From contig JBBANM010000009.1 in the NCBI GenBank assembly GCA_040401995.1, positions 45,538-109,537 on the forward strand: a stretch of DNA of 64,000 bases. Direction: 5' to 3'. The notes below the pieces were generated by a model. It was not told the origin of the DNA. It did not search any database and saw nothing but the letters and a program-made list of their open reading frames with translations. This DNA comes from Haliscomenobacter sp040401995. Lineage in GTDB: Bacteria; Bacteroidota; Bacteroidia; Chitinophagales; Saprospiraceae. Each line of letters starts with the position of its first letter. The first letter of the stretch is position 1. The position numbers were made by a program, and so were the translations under genes. Below, piece by piece: positions 45,206 to 53,713 of the stretch.

Positions 45206-45715
45206 ATGCGATTAAATAATTTTTTCTCATTTCTAGCAATGAGTATTGCCTTATCCATTTTAACAGTCGCTTGTAATGCACCGACAAATGATGCCGCTAC
45301 AAAAGCCGCCGAAACGGAAGTTGCTCAACCCGACATGGTGAAAATCAAAGCCGAAATCAAAGCCATTGAAGATGCTTGGGCCGCTGCTTCCAATGCAAAA
45401 GATGTCGCCACGATTGTAGGCTTTTATGCCGACGATGCGATCAGCATGAACGACGACCTACCGATGCTCGTGGGTAAAGCCGCCATCCAAAAAGGGGTGG
45501 AAACGGAGATGGCAAGACGCAAGGAAAACGCCAAGACCGTTTTTGAAACCTTGGACTTGTACGGCGACGAAAGCCGCGTGACGGAAGTCGGAAAAACTAC
45601 CCAAACTGATAGCACCGGAAAGGTGATCTATACAGGCAAATACATGGCTGTCTGGGAAAAACGCAATGGCAAATGGCTAACCGTCCGGGACATCAGCAAC
45701 GACGATGCTAAGTAG
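45206..45715 (+). CDS. NTF2-like (DUF4440/SnoaL) lipoprotein 1
   Basis: 169 residues from ATG 45206. Lipobox LSILTVAC, low-complexity linker, then an NTF2-like domain (IKAIEDAWAAASNAKDVATIVGFYADDAISM ... YMAVWEKRNGKWLTVRDISN). Exposed on a membrane, it may bind a small molecule or be a SgcJ/EcaC-type enzyme. It runs into the hydrolase gene after 37 bases and pairs with the similar lipoprotein at 46831. Confidence 0.85.
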   Translation: MRLNNFFSFLAMSIALSILTVACNAPTNDAATKAAETEVAQPDMVKIKAEIKAIEDAWAAASNAKDVATIVGFYADDAISMNDDLPMLVGKAAIQKGVETEMARRKENAKTVFETLDLYGDESRVTEVGKTTQTDSTGKVIYTGKYMAVWEKRNGKWLTVRDISNDDAK

Positions 45716-45752
45716 AAATAGGTATTTTTTAATCAAAAAGGCAAGTTTCAAA

Positions 45753-46793
45753 ATGAAAAATAACAGCTCATTCTCAGTTATGGTAATCACTTTTGCCTTA
45801 GCTTTTTTCACTTTTGCCTGCAATAATGCACCGACGGATGCTAACGCTACCGTTACCCCACAAGGTATCCAAACGGGTGGCGTAAAAGTCATACCCATCA
45901 CCACCCCCAAAGGCACTTTTAATGTGTGGACAAAGAAAATAGGCGATGGTAAAATAAAGGTTTTGCTCTTGCATGGCGGGCCAGGTTTTACCCACGACTA
46001 TTTTGAATGCTTTGAAAGCTTTCTACCCAAAGAGGGCATTGAATTTTACTATTACGATCAATTGGGTGTTGGCAATTCTGATATCCCAGCCGATACCTCA
46101 CTTTGGAATCTTCCTCGCTATGTAGAAGAAGTAGAACAAGTAAGAAAAGGATTGGGACTTGAAGATTTCTATTTGTTGGGGCATTCATGGGGTAGTATGT
46201 TGGCTATGGAATATTTACAACAATACCAAAGCCATGTAAAAGCGGCCGTATTATCTAATATGACTGCGGGCATAAAAAGTTATGTAACTTATAGCAATCA
46301 ATTAAAAAATAAAATTCTTTCAAAAAAAGAATTGGCAGTTTTTGATTCATTGGACCAACGTAAACTTTATGACTCCCCTGAATACCAAAACTTATTGATG
46401 AGTAAACTTTATACACAGGTGGCCTGCCGCATGCCCGTTGAAAATTGGCCGGAACCATTGATGAGAGCATTCAAGAAAGCAAATCATGAGATATACATAC
46501 ACATGCAAGGTGTGGACGAGTTTCATGTGACCGGCAATTTTAAAGATTGGGAAATGTGGGACAGATTGCCCAATATCAAAGTTCCAACCCTGGTGCTTGG
46601 TGGCAGGTATGATGAAATGAACCCAAAGGATATGGTGAAAGAAGGGCAACTGATTCCGAACAGCAGAACTTATTTGTGTCCCAACGGAAGCCACATGAGC
46701 ATGTATGACGACCAACAAAATTACTTCACAAACCTGATTGCATTTTTGAAGGATGTGGACAACAACAAATTCACACCAGACAAAAAACAATAA
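45753..46793 (+). CDS. Proline iminopeptidase-like alpha/beta hydrolase lipoprotein
   Basis: 346 residues from ATG 45753. Lipobox-like FFTFAC, then an alpha/beta-hydrolase domain: oxyanion motif LLHGGPGF, nucleophile LLGHSWGSM, acid in GGRYDEMNP, histidine in PNGSHMSM. HGGPG is the signature of proline iminopeptidases and related tricorn-associated peptidases (S33), which remove N-terminal proline from peptides. Being a lipoprotein it acts outside the cytoplasm. Exact substrate unknown. Confidence 0.88.
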   Translation: MKNNSSFSVMVITFALAFFTFACNNAPTDANATVTPQGIQTGGVKVIPITTPKGTFNVWTKKIGDGKIKVLLLHGGPGFTHDYFECFESFLPKEGIEFYYYDQLGVGNSDIPADTSLWNLPRYVEEVEQVRKGLGLEDFYLLGHSWGSMLAMEYLQQYQSHVKAAVLSNMTAGIKSYVTYSNQLKNKILSKKELAVFDSLDQRKLYDSPEYQNLLMSKLYTQVACRMPVENWPEPLMRAFKKANHEIYIHMQGVDEFHVTGNFKDWEMWDRLPNIKVPTLVLGGRYDEMNPKDMVKEGQLIPNSRTYLCPNGSHMSMYDDQQNYFTNLIAFLKDVDNNKFTPDKKQ

Positions 46794-46830
46794 AATGGCC
46801 CTAGATTTTTTCACTAAACAAAACACTGTC

Positions 46831-47304
46831 ATGTTTAAAATCAATTTTTTAGCCACATTGAGCATTTGTGCCCTTTTGTTTGCCGCCTGCCAGCAAACCC
46901 CTGAACCCCAAGCGGCTACAGCAGAAGAATTGTCGCAAATGAACCGAGACTTTGTGAAAGCCCTTAATGCAAAAGATGCCGTTGCAGCCGCCAACTGCTA
47001 CACCGAGGACGCGACAATTCTTCCTCCCAACGAAGCTCCCGTGAAAGGACGCGCCAATATTCAAAAGTATTGGGAAGGCGCCATTGCCGCAGGTGCTTTT
47101 GACGCTGAGGTAGCCACCACCGAAACCGGCAGCAACGGCGACCTGGGTTACGAAATCGGGCGTTTGCAGATGAAGATAAAAATGCCCGATGGAACAATTG
47201 CAGTTGAAAGGGGTAAATACACAGAATTACTCAAACGCGGCGCCGATGGCAAGTGGTTATCTACGCACGGTATGTGGAATACCGATACGTTGGCTTTGAA
47301 ATAA
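46831..47304 (+). CDS. NTF2-like (DUF4440/SnoaL) lipoprotein 2
   Basis: 157 residues from ATG 46831 (ATG 46795 also in frame). Lipobox LLFAAC, then NTF2-like core (MNRDFVKALNAKDAVAAANCYTEDATILPP ... GKYTELLKRGADGKWLSTHGMWN). Paralogue of the 45206 lipoprotein. It starts 37 bases after the peptidase gene. Confidence 0.85.
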   Translation: MFKINFLATLSICALLFAACQQTPEPQAATAEELSQMNRDFVKALNAKDAVAAANCYTEDATILPPNEAPVKGRANIQKYWEGAIAAGAFDAEVATTETGSNGDLGYEIGRLQMKIKMPDGTIAVERGKYTELLKRGADGKWLSTHGMWNTDTLALK

Positions 47305-47309
47305 GGCGG

Positions 47310-47894
47310 TCAATCCTCAAACACGTCTGTCACATTTACCTCCAGGTTTGGAATAATTGGCGTAGTAGCGATGTCGCCTTCTACTTTGGGTTGGCGACTG
47401 ATATAAATGCCTTGCTCGTCGAGAGTCCAAATCTGGATGGTTTTTTCGATGGGCGATACGACCCAGTATTCGAGGACGCCAGCTTCCTGATAGAGTTCAA
47501 ATTTATCCTTCATCTCGGTGCGGCTGTTGCCTGGTGAGAGAATTTCGATGATAAGGTCGGGTGCGCCATTGCAGCCACGAGTATCCAATTTGGAAGGGTC
47601 GCAGATGACACATAAATCGGGCTGAACCACCGTGATGACTTCTTTGTCCTCACGGGTGCGCAAGAGGCGAACATCAAAAGGAGCAATGTAGACTTTGCAA
47701 GAGTTTTTCCATAATGCGTTCGCGAAAAGTCGGGTGAGTCCAGTGACAATGCCCTGATGCTTGCGATTCGGCGCAGACACCTGGCGGATTTTACCGCGCA
47801 ACAATTCTACACGTTCTTCGAACTGCCAAAGCAGGTAGTCTGCATAGGTGTACGTACCATTAGGATCCAACTGATCAAGCGAAGTAATTGGCAT
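47310..47894 (-). CDS. Uma2 family protein, duplicate 1
   Basis: 194 residues. Uma2 core: ITVVQPDLCVICD, GAPDLIIEILSPGNSRTEMKDKFELYQEAGV, EYWVVSPIEKTIQIW. The catalytic-type D and E-x-L positions are intact. The protein is closely similar over its full length to the 56490 gene, with the same divergent relation to an MFS gene start upstream; the two are products of a segmental duplication. It lies in opposite orientation to its neighbours. Confidence 0.92.
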   Translation of the reverse strand: MPITSLDQLDPNGTYTYADYLLWQFEERVELLRGKIRQVSAPNRKHQGIVTGLTRLFANALWKNSCKVYIAPFDVRLLRTREDKEVITVVQPDLCVICDPSKLDTRGCNGAPDLIIEILSPGNSRTEMKDKFELYQEAGVLEYWVVSPIEKTIQIWTLDEQGIYISRQPKVEGDIATTPIIPNLEVNVTDVFED

Positions 47895-47958
47895 GGCAAC
47901 AAAGTTGATGTTACAACTACAAAGTTAGGCATTTTTTGATTGATAAATACTGTTGAAC

Positions 47959-49191
47959 ATGAATAAGCACAGGCAGTTTGCCAACCCAATCACCATCTTT
48001 TTCCTTACGTTGCCTTATGGCATTAGTTCCGGCTTTGTATCTGTAACCTTGCCCTTCATATTGGTGCAGCATGGATTTTCGGTTGCAGCGGCTGCTGCGA
48101 TTACCGCTGTTGGGTTGTCGTCCAATTTATGGCGCTTCGCATGGGCTCCCTTAACCGACCTGACGCTCAGTTTGCACAAATGGTACATCATTGGCATTGC
48201 GATGTGTACCATCAGCTTGTTTTCCTTGGTCTTTGTGCCACTCGCTGTTGCCTATTCGAGGATTTTGATGAGTGTGGTCTTTGTTTCCCAAGTTGCTGCC
48301 ACCTTTGTTTTTGCACCGGTTGGAGGGTTCATGGCCAAGGCCATTGAAAAAGGTAAAAAAGGACGAGCGGCAGGTTATGCTCAAGCAGGCAATATGGGTG
48401 GGGTGGGCTTTGGCGGCGGTGCGGGCATTTGGCTGGCCAGTAATCTGTCTTTTGAGGCATCGTGTACAATTGTTTCTGTAGTCATGTTGTTGTGCGCTTG
48501 TGCTTTGTATTTCGTACCCCGCCTACAGTCAGATAAAACCCAATCTTTGTTACAAGGCTTTCAATCCACAGCTTTGGGCGTCAAAGATCTGCTACGTTCA
48601 CGAGTAGGCATTTTCACTGCTTTGATGGTGATGACGCCAATCGGCGCCGGGGCGGCTGGGTACATGTGGTCTTCAGTTGCTGATGATTGGCGTGTACCGA
48701 CCGACACCGTAGCTTTGGTTACGGGCGTTTTGAGCGGATTGGTAAGCACAATTGGCTGCATTATCGGGGGTTGGGTTGCCGATAAACAGGGGCGATGGTG
48801 GGGGTACTTTGGGGCAGGATCGCTCATGGCACTTGTGACCTTGATCATGAGCTTAGCTCCATTTTCTCCTTTCAGTTATGTAAGTGGAGTATTGTGCTAT
48901 GCCTTGTTGATGGGTGTTGCCAATGCCGCTTTTTGTGCCGCGCTCCTTCGTGCCATTGGTACACATCTCGCTGCAACAAAATATGCATTGTTGTCTTCCT
49001 TGGGCAATCTTGGCGCGGTTTATATGACTGTTTTTAATGGCTGGCTTTATGATACATACAACATAAGGGCCATGCTTTTGGGCGAAACCCTGATGGGCAT
49101 TGCCTTTGTAGTGGTCTTTCTTTTTGCTTTGTTCTGGTTTAAAGTAGTGGACAAACCTGTTGTTGATCATTCTTTGATAACAAGCGTATAA
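47959..49191 (+). CDS. MFS transporter (PAT/AmpG-like)
   Basis: 410 residues from ATG 47959. About 12 spans; front ITIFFLTLPYGISSGFVSVTLPFIL and AWAPLTDL resemble the PAT family that includes AmpG and acetyl-CoA transporters. The cargo is unknown. It is divergent from the Uma2 gene, 64 bases apart; the same pair of gene starts recurs at 57.1 kb, but there only about 60 bases of the transporter remain. Confidence 0.88.
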   Translation: MNKHRQFANPITIFFLTLPYGISSGFVSVTLPFILVQHGFSVAAAAAITAVGLSSNLWRFAWAPLTDLTLSLHKWYIIGIAMCTISLFSLVFVPLAVAYSRILMSVVFVSQVAATFVFAPVGGFMAKAIEKGKKGRAAGYAQAGNMGGVGFGGGAGIWLASNLSFEASCTIVSVVMLLCACALYFVPRLQSDKTQSLLQGFQSTALGVKDLLRSRVGIFTALMVMTPIGAGAAGYMWSSVADDWRVPTDTVALVTGVLSGLVSTIGCIIGGWVADKQGRWWGYFGAGSLMALVTLIMSLAPFSPFSYVSGVLCYALLMGVANAAFCAALLRAIGTHLAATKYALLSSLGNLGAVYMTVFNGWLYDTYNIRAMLLGETLMGIAFVVVFLFALFWFKVVDKPVVDHSLITSV

Positions 49192-49224
49192 CCTTTTTTC
49201 TTTTCCATTTTTCAATCAAAAAAG

Positions 49225-49310
49225 ATGCAAGAAAAAGCAAATCAAGCAATAGCTTTCAATACCAAAGCCACCATTGTGGCCATGGGCATCCTCTTTATCC
49301 TAAAACAAAT
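49225..49310 (+). pseudogene. Duplicated 5' fragment of the 52930 membrane-protein gene
   Basis: These 86 bases match 52930-53015 with about six differences, beginning at the same ATG (MQEKANQAIAFNTKATIVA). The match ends just before the esterase start at 49318, in the same frame. The fragment therefore looks like a displaced gene head, not part of the esterase, whose own start and signal peptide follow at once. Confidence 0.8.
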
Positions 49311-49317
49311 TTCCAAC

Positions 49318-50556
49318 ATGAAAAAAACATGCTTAATCCTCACTTTTTGCCTTTTAGCAACGCTTGCTTTTTCTCAAGGAAAAGTGGAAAAAGGAAGCAT
49401 CGTCATCGGCAAAACAGACAGCGTCCAATCTACTATTTTGGGCGAAAACAGAAAGATTTGGGTGCATGTGCCTGATGGTGGTGCCAGCCAAAAATATCCC
49501 GTCGTGTATGTATTGGACGGCGATGGACATTTTTCATCTGTTGTCGGTATGATTCAACAATTGAGTATCATCAATGGCAATACGATGTGCCCCAAAATGA
49601 TCGTGGTAGGTATTCCCAACACCGACCGAACTAGAGACTTGACACCGACGCATATTGATGCCGACCCAGCTATGATGATGGACAGTGCCTTCGCTAAAAC
49701 ATCGGGGGGCGGTGAAAATTTTATTGCTTTTATGGAAAAGGAATTGATGCCCTACATCGAAGCAAAATACCCTACAGTACCTTATAAAATGCTCATTGGG
49801 CATTCATTTGGTGGCTTGGCGGTCATGCAAACTTTTACGCACCACAATCATTTGTTCAACTCCTACATCTGCATAGACCCAAGTATGTGGTGGGATAAGC
49901 AAAAACTCTTGAAACAAGCGCAAAAGGTTTTAGCCGAAAAGAAGTTTGAAGGAAAATCCTTGTATCTCGGCATTGCCAATACGATGGAAGATGGCATGGA
50001 CATAAATAAGGTGCAAAAGGATACGTCGGCAGCAACAAAACATATTCGTTCCATCTTGGCATTGCAAGTCGCTTTTGAAAAAAATAAGCAAAATGGCTTA
50101 AAATATCGGGGTAAATACTACGCCGATGATACGCACGGTTCCGCACCCCTCATTGCCGAATACGATGCATTGCGCTTCTTCTTCGATTTTTTTCCTTTAA
50201 AATTAGGTATGAAGGATTTCACAGATTCAACAGGTGCTTTGGCTATTAAATTTCAGAATCATTATGCCAATCTATCCAAAAAAATGGGCTATACCATGAA
50301 GCCGGATGAAATGGAAATCAATTACATGGGCTATGATTTTTTGGGTAGAAAAATATATAAAACAGCCGAAAGTTTTTTCAAACTCAATGTGCAGAATTAC
50401 CCCGAAAGTTTCAATGTCTATGACTCCTATGCCGATTATTTAATCGCCACAGGCGATAAGGCCAATGCGATTATTCAATTGAAAAAAGCCTTGGCTATTC
50501 AGGAAAATGAAGGATCGAGGAAAAAGTTGACGGATTTGGAAGAGGCTAAAAAATAA
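49318..50556 (+). CDS. Secreted esterase (alpha/beta hydrolase, PF00756) with C-terminal TPR
   Basis: 412 residues from ATG 49318. Signal peptide MKKTCLILTFCLLATLAFS, then an esterase-D/IroE-type domain: VYVLDGDGHF, nucleophile LIGHSFGGLAV, and a later DTHGS (histidine). The last 90 residues form a TPR hairpin (YDSYADYLIATGDKANAIIQL). It cleaves an ester, perhaps of a siderophore or polysaccharide. The frame continues upstream into a duplicated foreign gene head (49225), so the longer start is misleading. Confidence 0.87.
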   Translation: MKKTCLILTFCLLATLAFSQGKVEKGSIVIGKTDSVQSTILGENRKIWVHVPDGGASQKYPVVYVLDGDGHFSSVVGMIQQLSIINGNTMCPKMIVVGIPNTDRTRDLTPTHIDADPAMMMDSAFAKTSGGGENFIAFMEKELMPYIEAKYPTVPYKMLIGHSFGGLAVMQTFTHHNHLFNSYICIDPSMWWDKQKLLKQAQKVLAEKKFEGKSLYLGIANTMEDGMDINKVQKDTSAATKHIRSILALQVAFEKNKQNGLKYRGKYYADDTHGSAPLIAEYDALRFFFDFFPLKLGMKDFTDSTGALAIKFQNHYANLSKKMGYTMKPDEMEINYMGYDFLGRKIYKTAESFFKLNVQNYPESFNVYDSYADYLIATGDKANAIIQLKKALAIQENEGSRKKLTDLEEAKK

Positions 50557-50625
50557 AAAAACAAAGTTCATCAGTATTTTATCTGATACAAGTCTCCAGA
50601 TTTTAATTCATCAATACAAGCTAAC

Positions 50626-52161
50626 ATGCAACGCAGGAAATTCATATCAATAATAAGCATCTGCACGTTTGCAGTATTTATACTTGGATTTCAACTAGAA
50701 CCAGACTTCTTTGATATTCCAAAAACCTGGGATCTGGCTGAAATAAAGCAATTTCTACTTCCCACGGCAGACTCGACAATTACGGTAACGCCCATCTCGG
50801 AAAGCTACTATTACAGTCTTCCTGAAATGAAGGTTTATAAAAGTTATCCCATACGCTTAACCGGCCTAGAGGAAAACCGCAAATATATCGACTCCCTCAT
50901 GGCGCTCAATCCGGTTGACCATTTTCAAAACGAACCACGAACGGAGGAAGACTTGGTGCGACTGGGCGAAGAAGTATTCAATGCGCCAATTGGTTTGTTT
51001 GACTATTCAGAGGAGTTCTTCAAAGAATTAAACGAATCAATTAAATCTGCTGAAATACCAGTTTCCAAAAATACCTTCCCTTATTACACCTATGTGGTAG
51101 ATGAAAAATCAAAAGTCAAGGTTGGAGTCTTTTCATGTGCGATGTGCCATACACGTGTGATGCCTGACGGCTCAACGATCAAGGGGGCACAAGGCACATT
51201 CCCGATGGATCGTAGAGATGGAGTTGCTGGTGAAATCTTTTTAAAATCCTTAACCAAGGATAAGCTCGCAGGGTTTGACGAGGGAATGCGAACAGGTCGA
51301 ATAGCCTTGCATAAAGCGCCCTGGATTAGCCATTCTTCGCAAATGGAACTTGATACCATCAGTGCCGCGAGAATTATTGCTTATTTAAAAGCAATTCCAC
51401 CGGGCGTAATGCTTAGGCATGGGTCTAATTTTAACCAACCAACTAATATTCCTGATTTAATTGGTATTAAGGACAGAAAATACCTTGACTATACTGGGCT
51501 GATGATGCACCGCAATATAGGTGATATAATGCGTTATGCCGCTTTTAATCAAGGCTTTGATTTCCTAAATAGCTACGGTGGTTTTATTCCCGGGGGTATT
51601 GACTTTAAAACGCTACCTAAGCCTGGTGAAGAAGGGCTTCAGCGGTATTCAGAAATGCAATTATTTGCTCTTGGGAAATATTTGTACTCCTTGAAACCGC
51701 CCCAAAACCCCAATTCATTTCCGGCTGAAATGGTGAAAAAAGGCGAGCTGGTCTTTAAAAGGGAAGGATGTGTAACGTGCCATACTCCGCCACTTTACAC
51801 CAACAACAAATTAACTCCTGTGGATGGCTTTAAGCCTCCCGCCAGCCACTATAAAGCTTATGACATCTTTGACATATCTGTGGAAACCAACCCTGAATTG
51901 GCATTGTACACCAGACGTGGCACCGGCTATTACAAAGTCCCCTCTTTGTTAGGCGTTTGGTACCGGGGGCCATTTGGGCATAGCGGTAACGTGGCTACTC
52001 TGGAAGATTGGCTCGACAAACGAAGACTTCATGAGGATTATGTTCCTACTGGATTTAAACCGGCCTTTGCAAAAACGATGGCCGTAAAGGGACATGAATT
52101 TGGATTGGAAATATCCAAAGAAGAAAAAGCAGCATTAATCTCATTCCTTAAAACACTTTGA
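50626..52161 (+). CDS. Di-haem cytochrome c (peroxidase/MauG-related)
   Basis: 511 residues with a hydrophobic N-terminal anchor or signal (FISIISICTFAVFILGF). Two haem-c motifs: CAMCH (about residue 171) and CVTCH (about residue 385). The end, GPFGHSGNVATLEDWLDK through EEKAALISFLKTL, is the usual C-terminus of di-haem cytochrome c peroxidases. It is likely periplasmic and redox active; longer than classic CcpA. The YceI gene starts three bases after its stop, so the pair is an operon. Confidence 0.85.
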   Translation: MQRRKFISIISICTFAVFILGFQLEPDFFDIPKTWDLAEIKQFLLPTADSTITVTPISESYYYSLPEMKVYKSYPIRLTGLEENRKYIDSLMALNPVDHFQNEPRTEEDLVRLGEEVFNAPIGLFDYSEEFFKELNESIKSAEIPVSKNTFPYYTYVVDEKSKVKVGVFSCAMCHTRVMPDGSTIKGAQGTFPMDRRDGVAGEIFLKSLTKDKLAGFDEGMRTGRIALHKAPWISHSSQMELDTISAARIIAYLKAIPPGVMLRHGSNFNQPTNIPDLIGIKDRKYLDYTGLMMHRNIGDIMRYAAFNQGFDFLNSYGGFIPGGIDFKTLPKPGEEGLQRYSEMQLFALGKYLYSLKPPQNPNSFPAEMVKKGELVFKREGCVTCHTPPLYTNNKLTPVDGFKPPASHYKAYDIFDISVETNPELALYTRRGTGYYKVPSLLGVWYRGPFGHSGNVATLEDWLDKRRLHEDYVPTGFKPAFAKTMAVKGHEFGLEISKEEKAALISFLKTL

Positions 52162-52164
52162 GCA

Positions 52165-52713
52165 ATGAAAACAAAATTCATGATTGGATTGGGAATGCTT
52201 TTTGCCCTTTCAACGAACTGGGTTTTTGGTCAAGATTCCTGGAAAATTGATTCCACCCAAATTGTTTTTCATATTTCAAATGCAGGTTTTGATGTTGAAG
52301 GGACTATTTCAGGTACAAGCGGCAACCTTAAATTCTCAAAAAACAAATTAGATAAAAGCTTTTTTGCTACTGAAGCAAAAGCAGGAACCATTCAAACTGG
52401 AATAAAGCTTCGAGACAAGCATATAAAAAAGCAAGACTATTTTGACGTTGAGCGATACCCAAGCATCAAAATAGAAAGCAAAAAAATAACGAAATCAAAA
52501 GACGGTTTTGAGTCGGTTTGTGCCATTACCATTAAGGAGCAAACCAAGGATATTGTAATTCCATTTACGGTCATTCAAACCAGTAAAAAAGCAGAATTCA
52601 AGGGTTCGTGTTCCTTAAATCGCTTGGACTTTGGGTTGGGTGAAAAAAGCCTGGTTTTATCAGAGACCGTTAAAATTGATTTTTGGATAAGTGCGAGTCT
52701 GGTCACGAATTGA
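52165..52713 (+). CDS. YceI family lipocalin-like protein
   Basis: 182 residues. Signal peptide ending NWVFGQ, then the YceI fold: SWKIDSTQIVFHISNAGFDVEGTISG, with KLRDKHIKKQDYFDVERYPSIKIES, a clear family signature. YceI proteins bind isoprenoid or quinone-like lipids in the periplasm and often neighbour cytochromes, as here. Cotranscribed with the di-haem cytochrome gene. Confidence 0.92.
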   Translation: MKTKFMIGLGMLFALSTNWVFGQDSWKIDSTQIVFHISNAGFDVEGTISGTSGNLKFSKNKLDKSFFATEAKAGTIQTGIKLRDKHIKKQDYFDVERYPSIKIESKKITKSKDGFESVCAITIKEQTKDIVIPFTVIQTSKKAEFKGSCSLNRLDFGLGEKSLVLSETVKIDFWISASLVTN

Positions 52714-52721
52714 TGTCTATT

Positions 52722-52885
52722 AGAGCCTATGAAAATTTATGATTTGAGTGAATATGAGATGAGTTTTGGTGGCAGGCGAAGCTCATTTTGAGGGGTGTAC
52801 CTGGCGGGTACGGGCCGAAAAATAGCTGAAGCATGCTGCCAAATATCGCTCATATTCGCCATTATCATAATTTTTTATAGGCTCT
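52722..52885. repeat. AGAG...CTCT element, copy E (164 bases)
   Basis: Terminal repeats AGAGCCTATGAAAA and complement (TTTTTTATAGGCTCT), about 22 positions. The interior shares layout with copy D: an arm, GGCGAA, a GGCGGGTACGGGCCG apex like the GGGCGATACGG of D, and a returning arm. It starts 8 bases after the YceI stop. Confidence 0.7.
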
Positions 52886-52929
52886 CAAAGCACCCTCTCC
52901 CTATTTTCTTTATTCTTAAATAAAAAAGG

Positions 52930-53658
52930 ATGCAAGAAAAAGCAAATCAAGCAATAGCCTTCAATACCAAAGCCACCATTGTGGCCATGGGAATACTCTT
53001 TATCCTCTTACAAATAGGCTTTCACCCAACCTATTTGCAGTATTTTCCAAAGTTTGAACAATTTAACTGGGTGCATCATACGCATGGAGCTATAATGGTT
53101 TCTTGGATGTTTATGCTGGTTATACAACCTTATCTGATTCATAAAAGGAAATATCCTGTTCACAGACTTATCGGTAAAATTTCCTATATAACAGCACCAC
53201 TAATGCTCATTTCCATGTTTTTAGTAACAAGACTAAATTATCTTACTACGGTTGGTAAAATAGACTTTAAAGATGTGGCTCATATTCAATCATTAAACTT
53301 TATAGAACCACTAAGTTTTTTTATTTTTTATTTGCTTGCTGTCATCAATAAAAATGATGTTTATCAACACAAGCGATACATGATAAGCACTTCGTTTCCT
53401 ATGATAATGGCTATTTTTAGCAGAATTTTGCATAATAGCTTTGGAATAACGATTGAGCCGTATGAGTATTTTATACCATTATACTTTTGTTCTTTAATAT
53501 CAATAATACTTCTGGTTAATGATATTTTAAAGAAGAACAACCCAATTCCTTCTACTATTATAACTGCTGTTATTCTTTTGAACACACTTATATTTCATGT
53601 TCGCTATACAGAAATGTGGCAGACTATCGTGCGGCTTGTGGGAGATACTATTTTCTGA
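52930..53658 (+). CDS. Membrane protein of unknown function
   Basis: 242 residues, about seven spans. Conserved histidines at WVHHTHGAIMVSWMF and RKYPVHRLIGKISYI resemble cytochrome b561/DUF2306-like proteins, which may bind haem. Not assigned. Its first 86 bases occur again at 49225 in front of the esterase gene. Confidence 0.7.
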   Translation: MQEKANQAIAFNTKATIVAMGILFILLQIGFHPTYLQYFPKFEQFNWVHHTHGAIMVSWMFMLVIQPYLIHKRKYPVHRLIGKISYITAPLMLISMFLVTRLNYLTTVGKIDFKDVAHIQSLNFIEPLSFFIFYLLAVINKNDVYQHKRYMISTSFPMIMAIFSRILHNSFGITIEPYEYFIPLYFCSLISIILLVNDILKKNNPIPSTIITAVILLNTLIFHVRYTEMWQTIVRLVGDTIF

Positions 53659-53713
53659 TTTGTACCACCTCTCTATTTTCTCTAATTTTTTAACAAAAAA
53701 GCAAAATTTTAAA

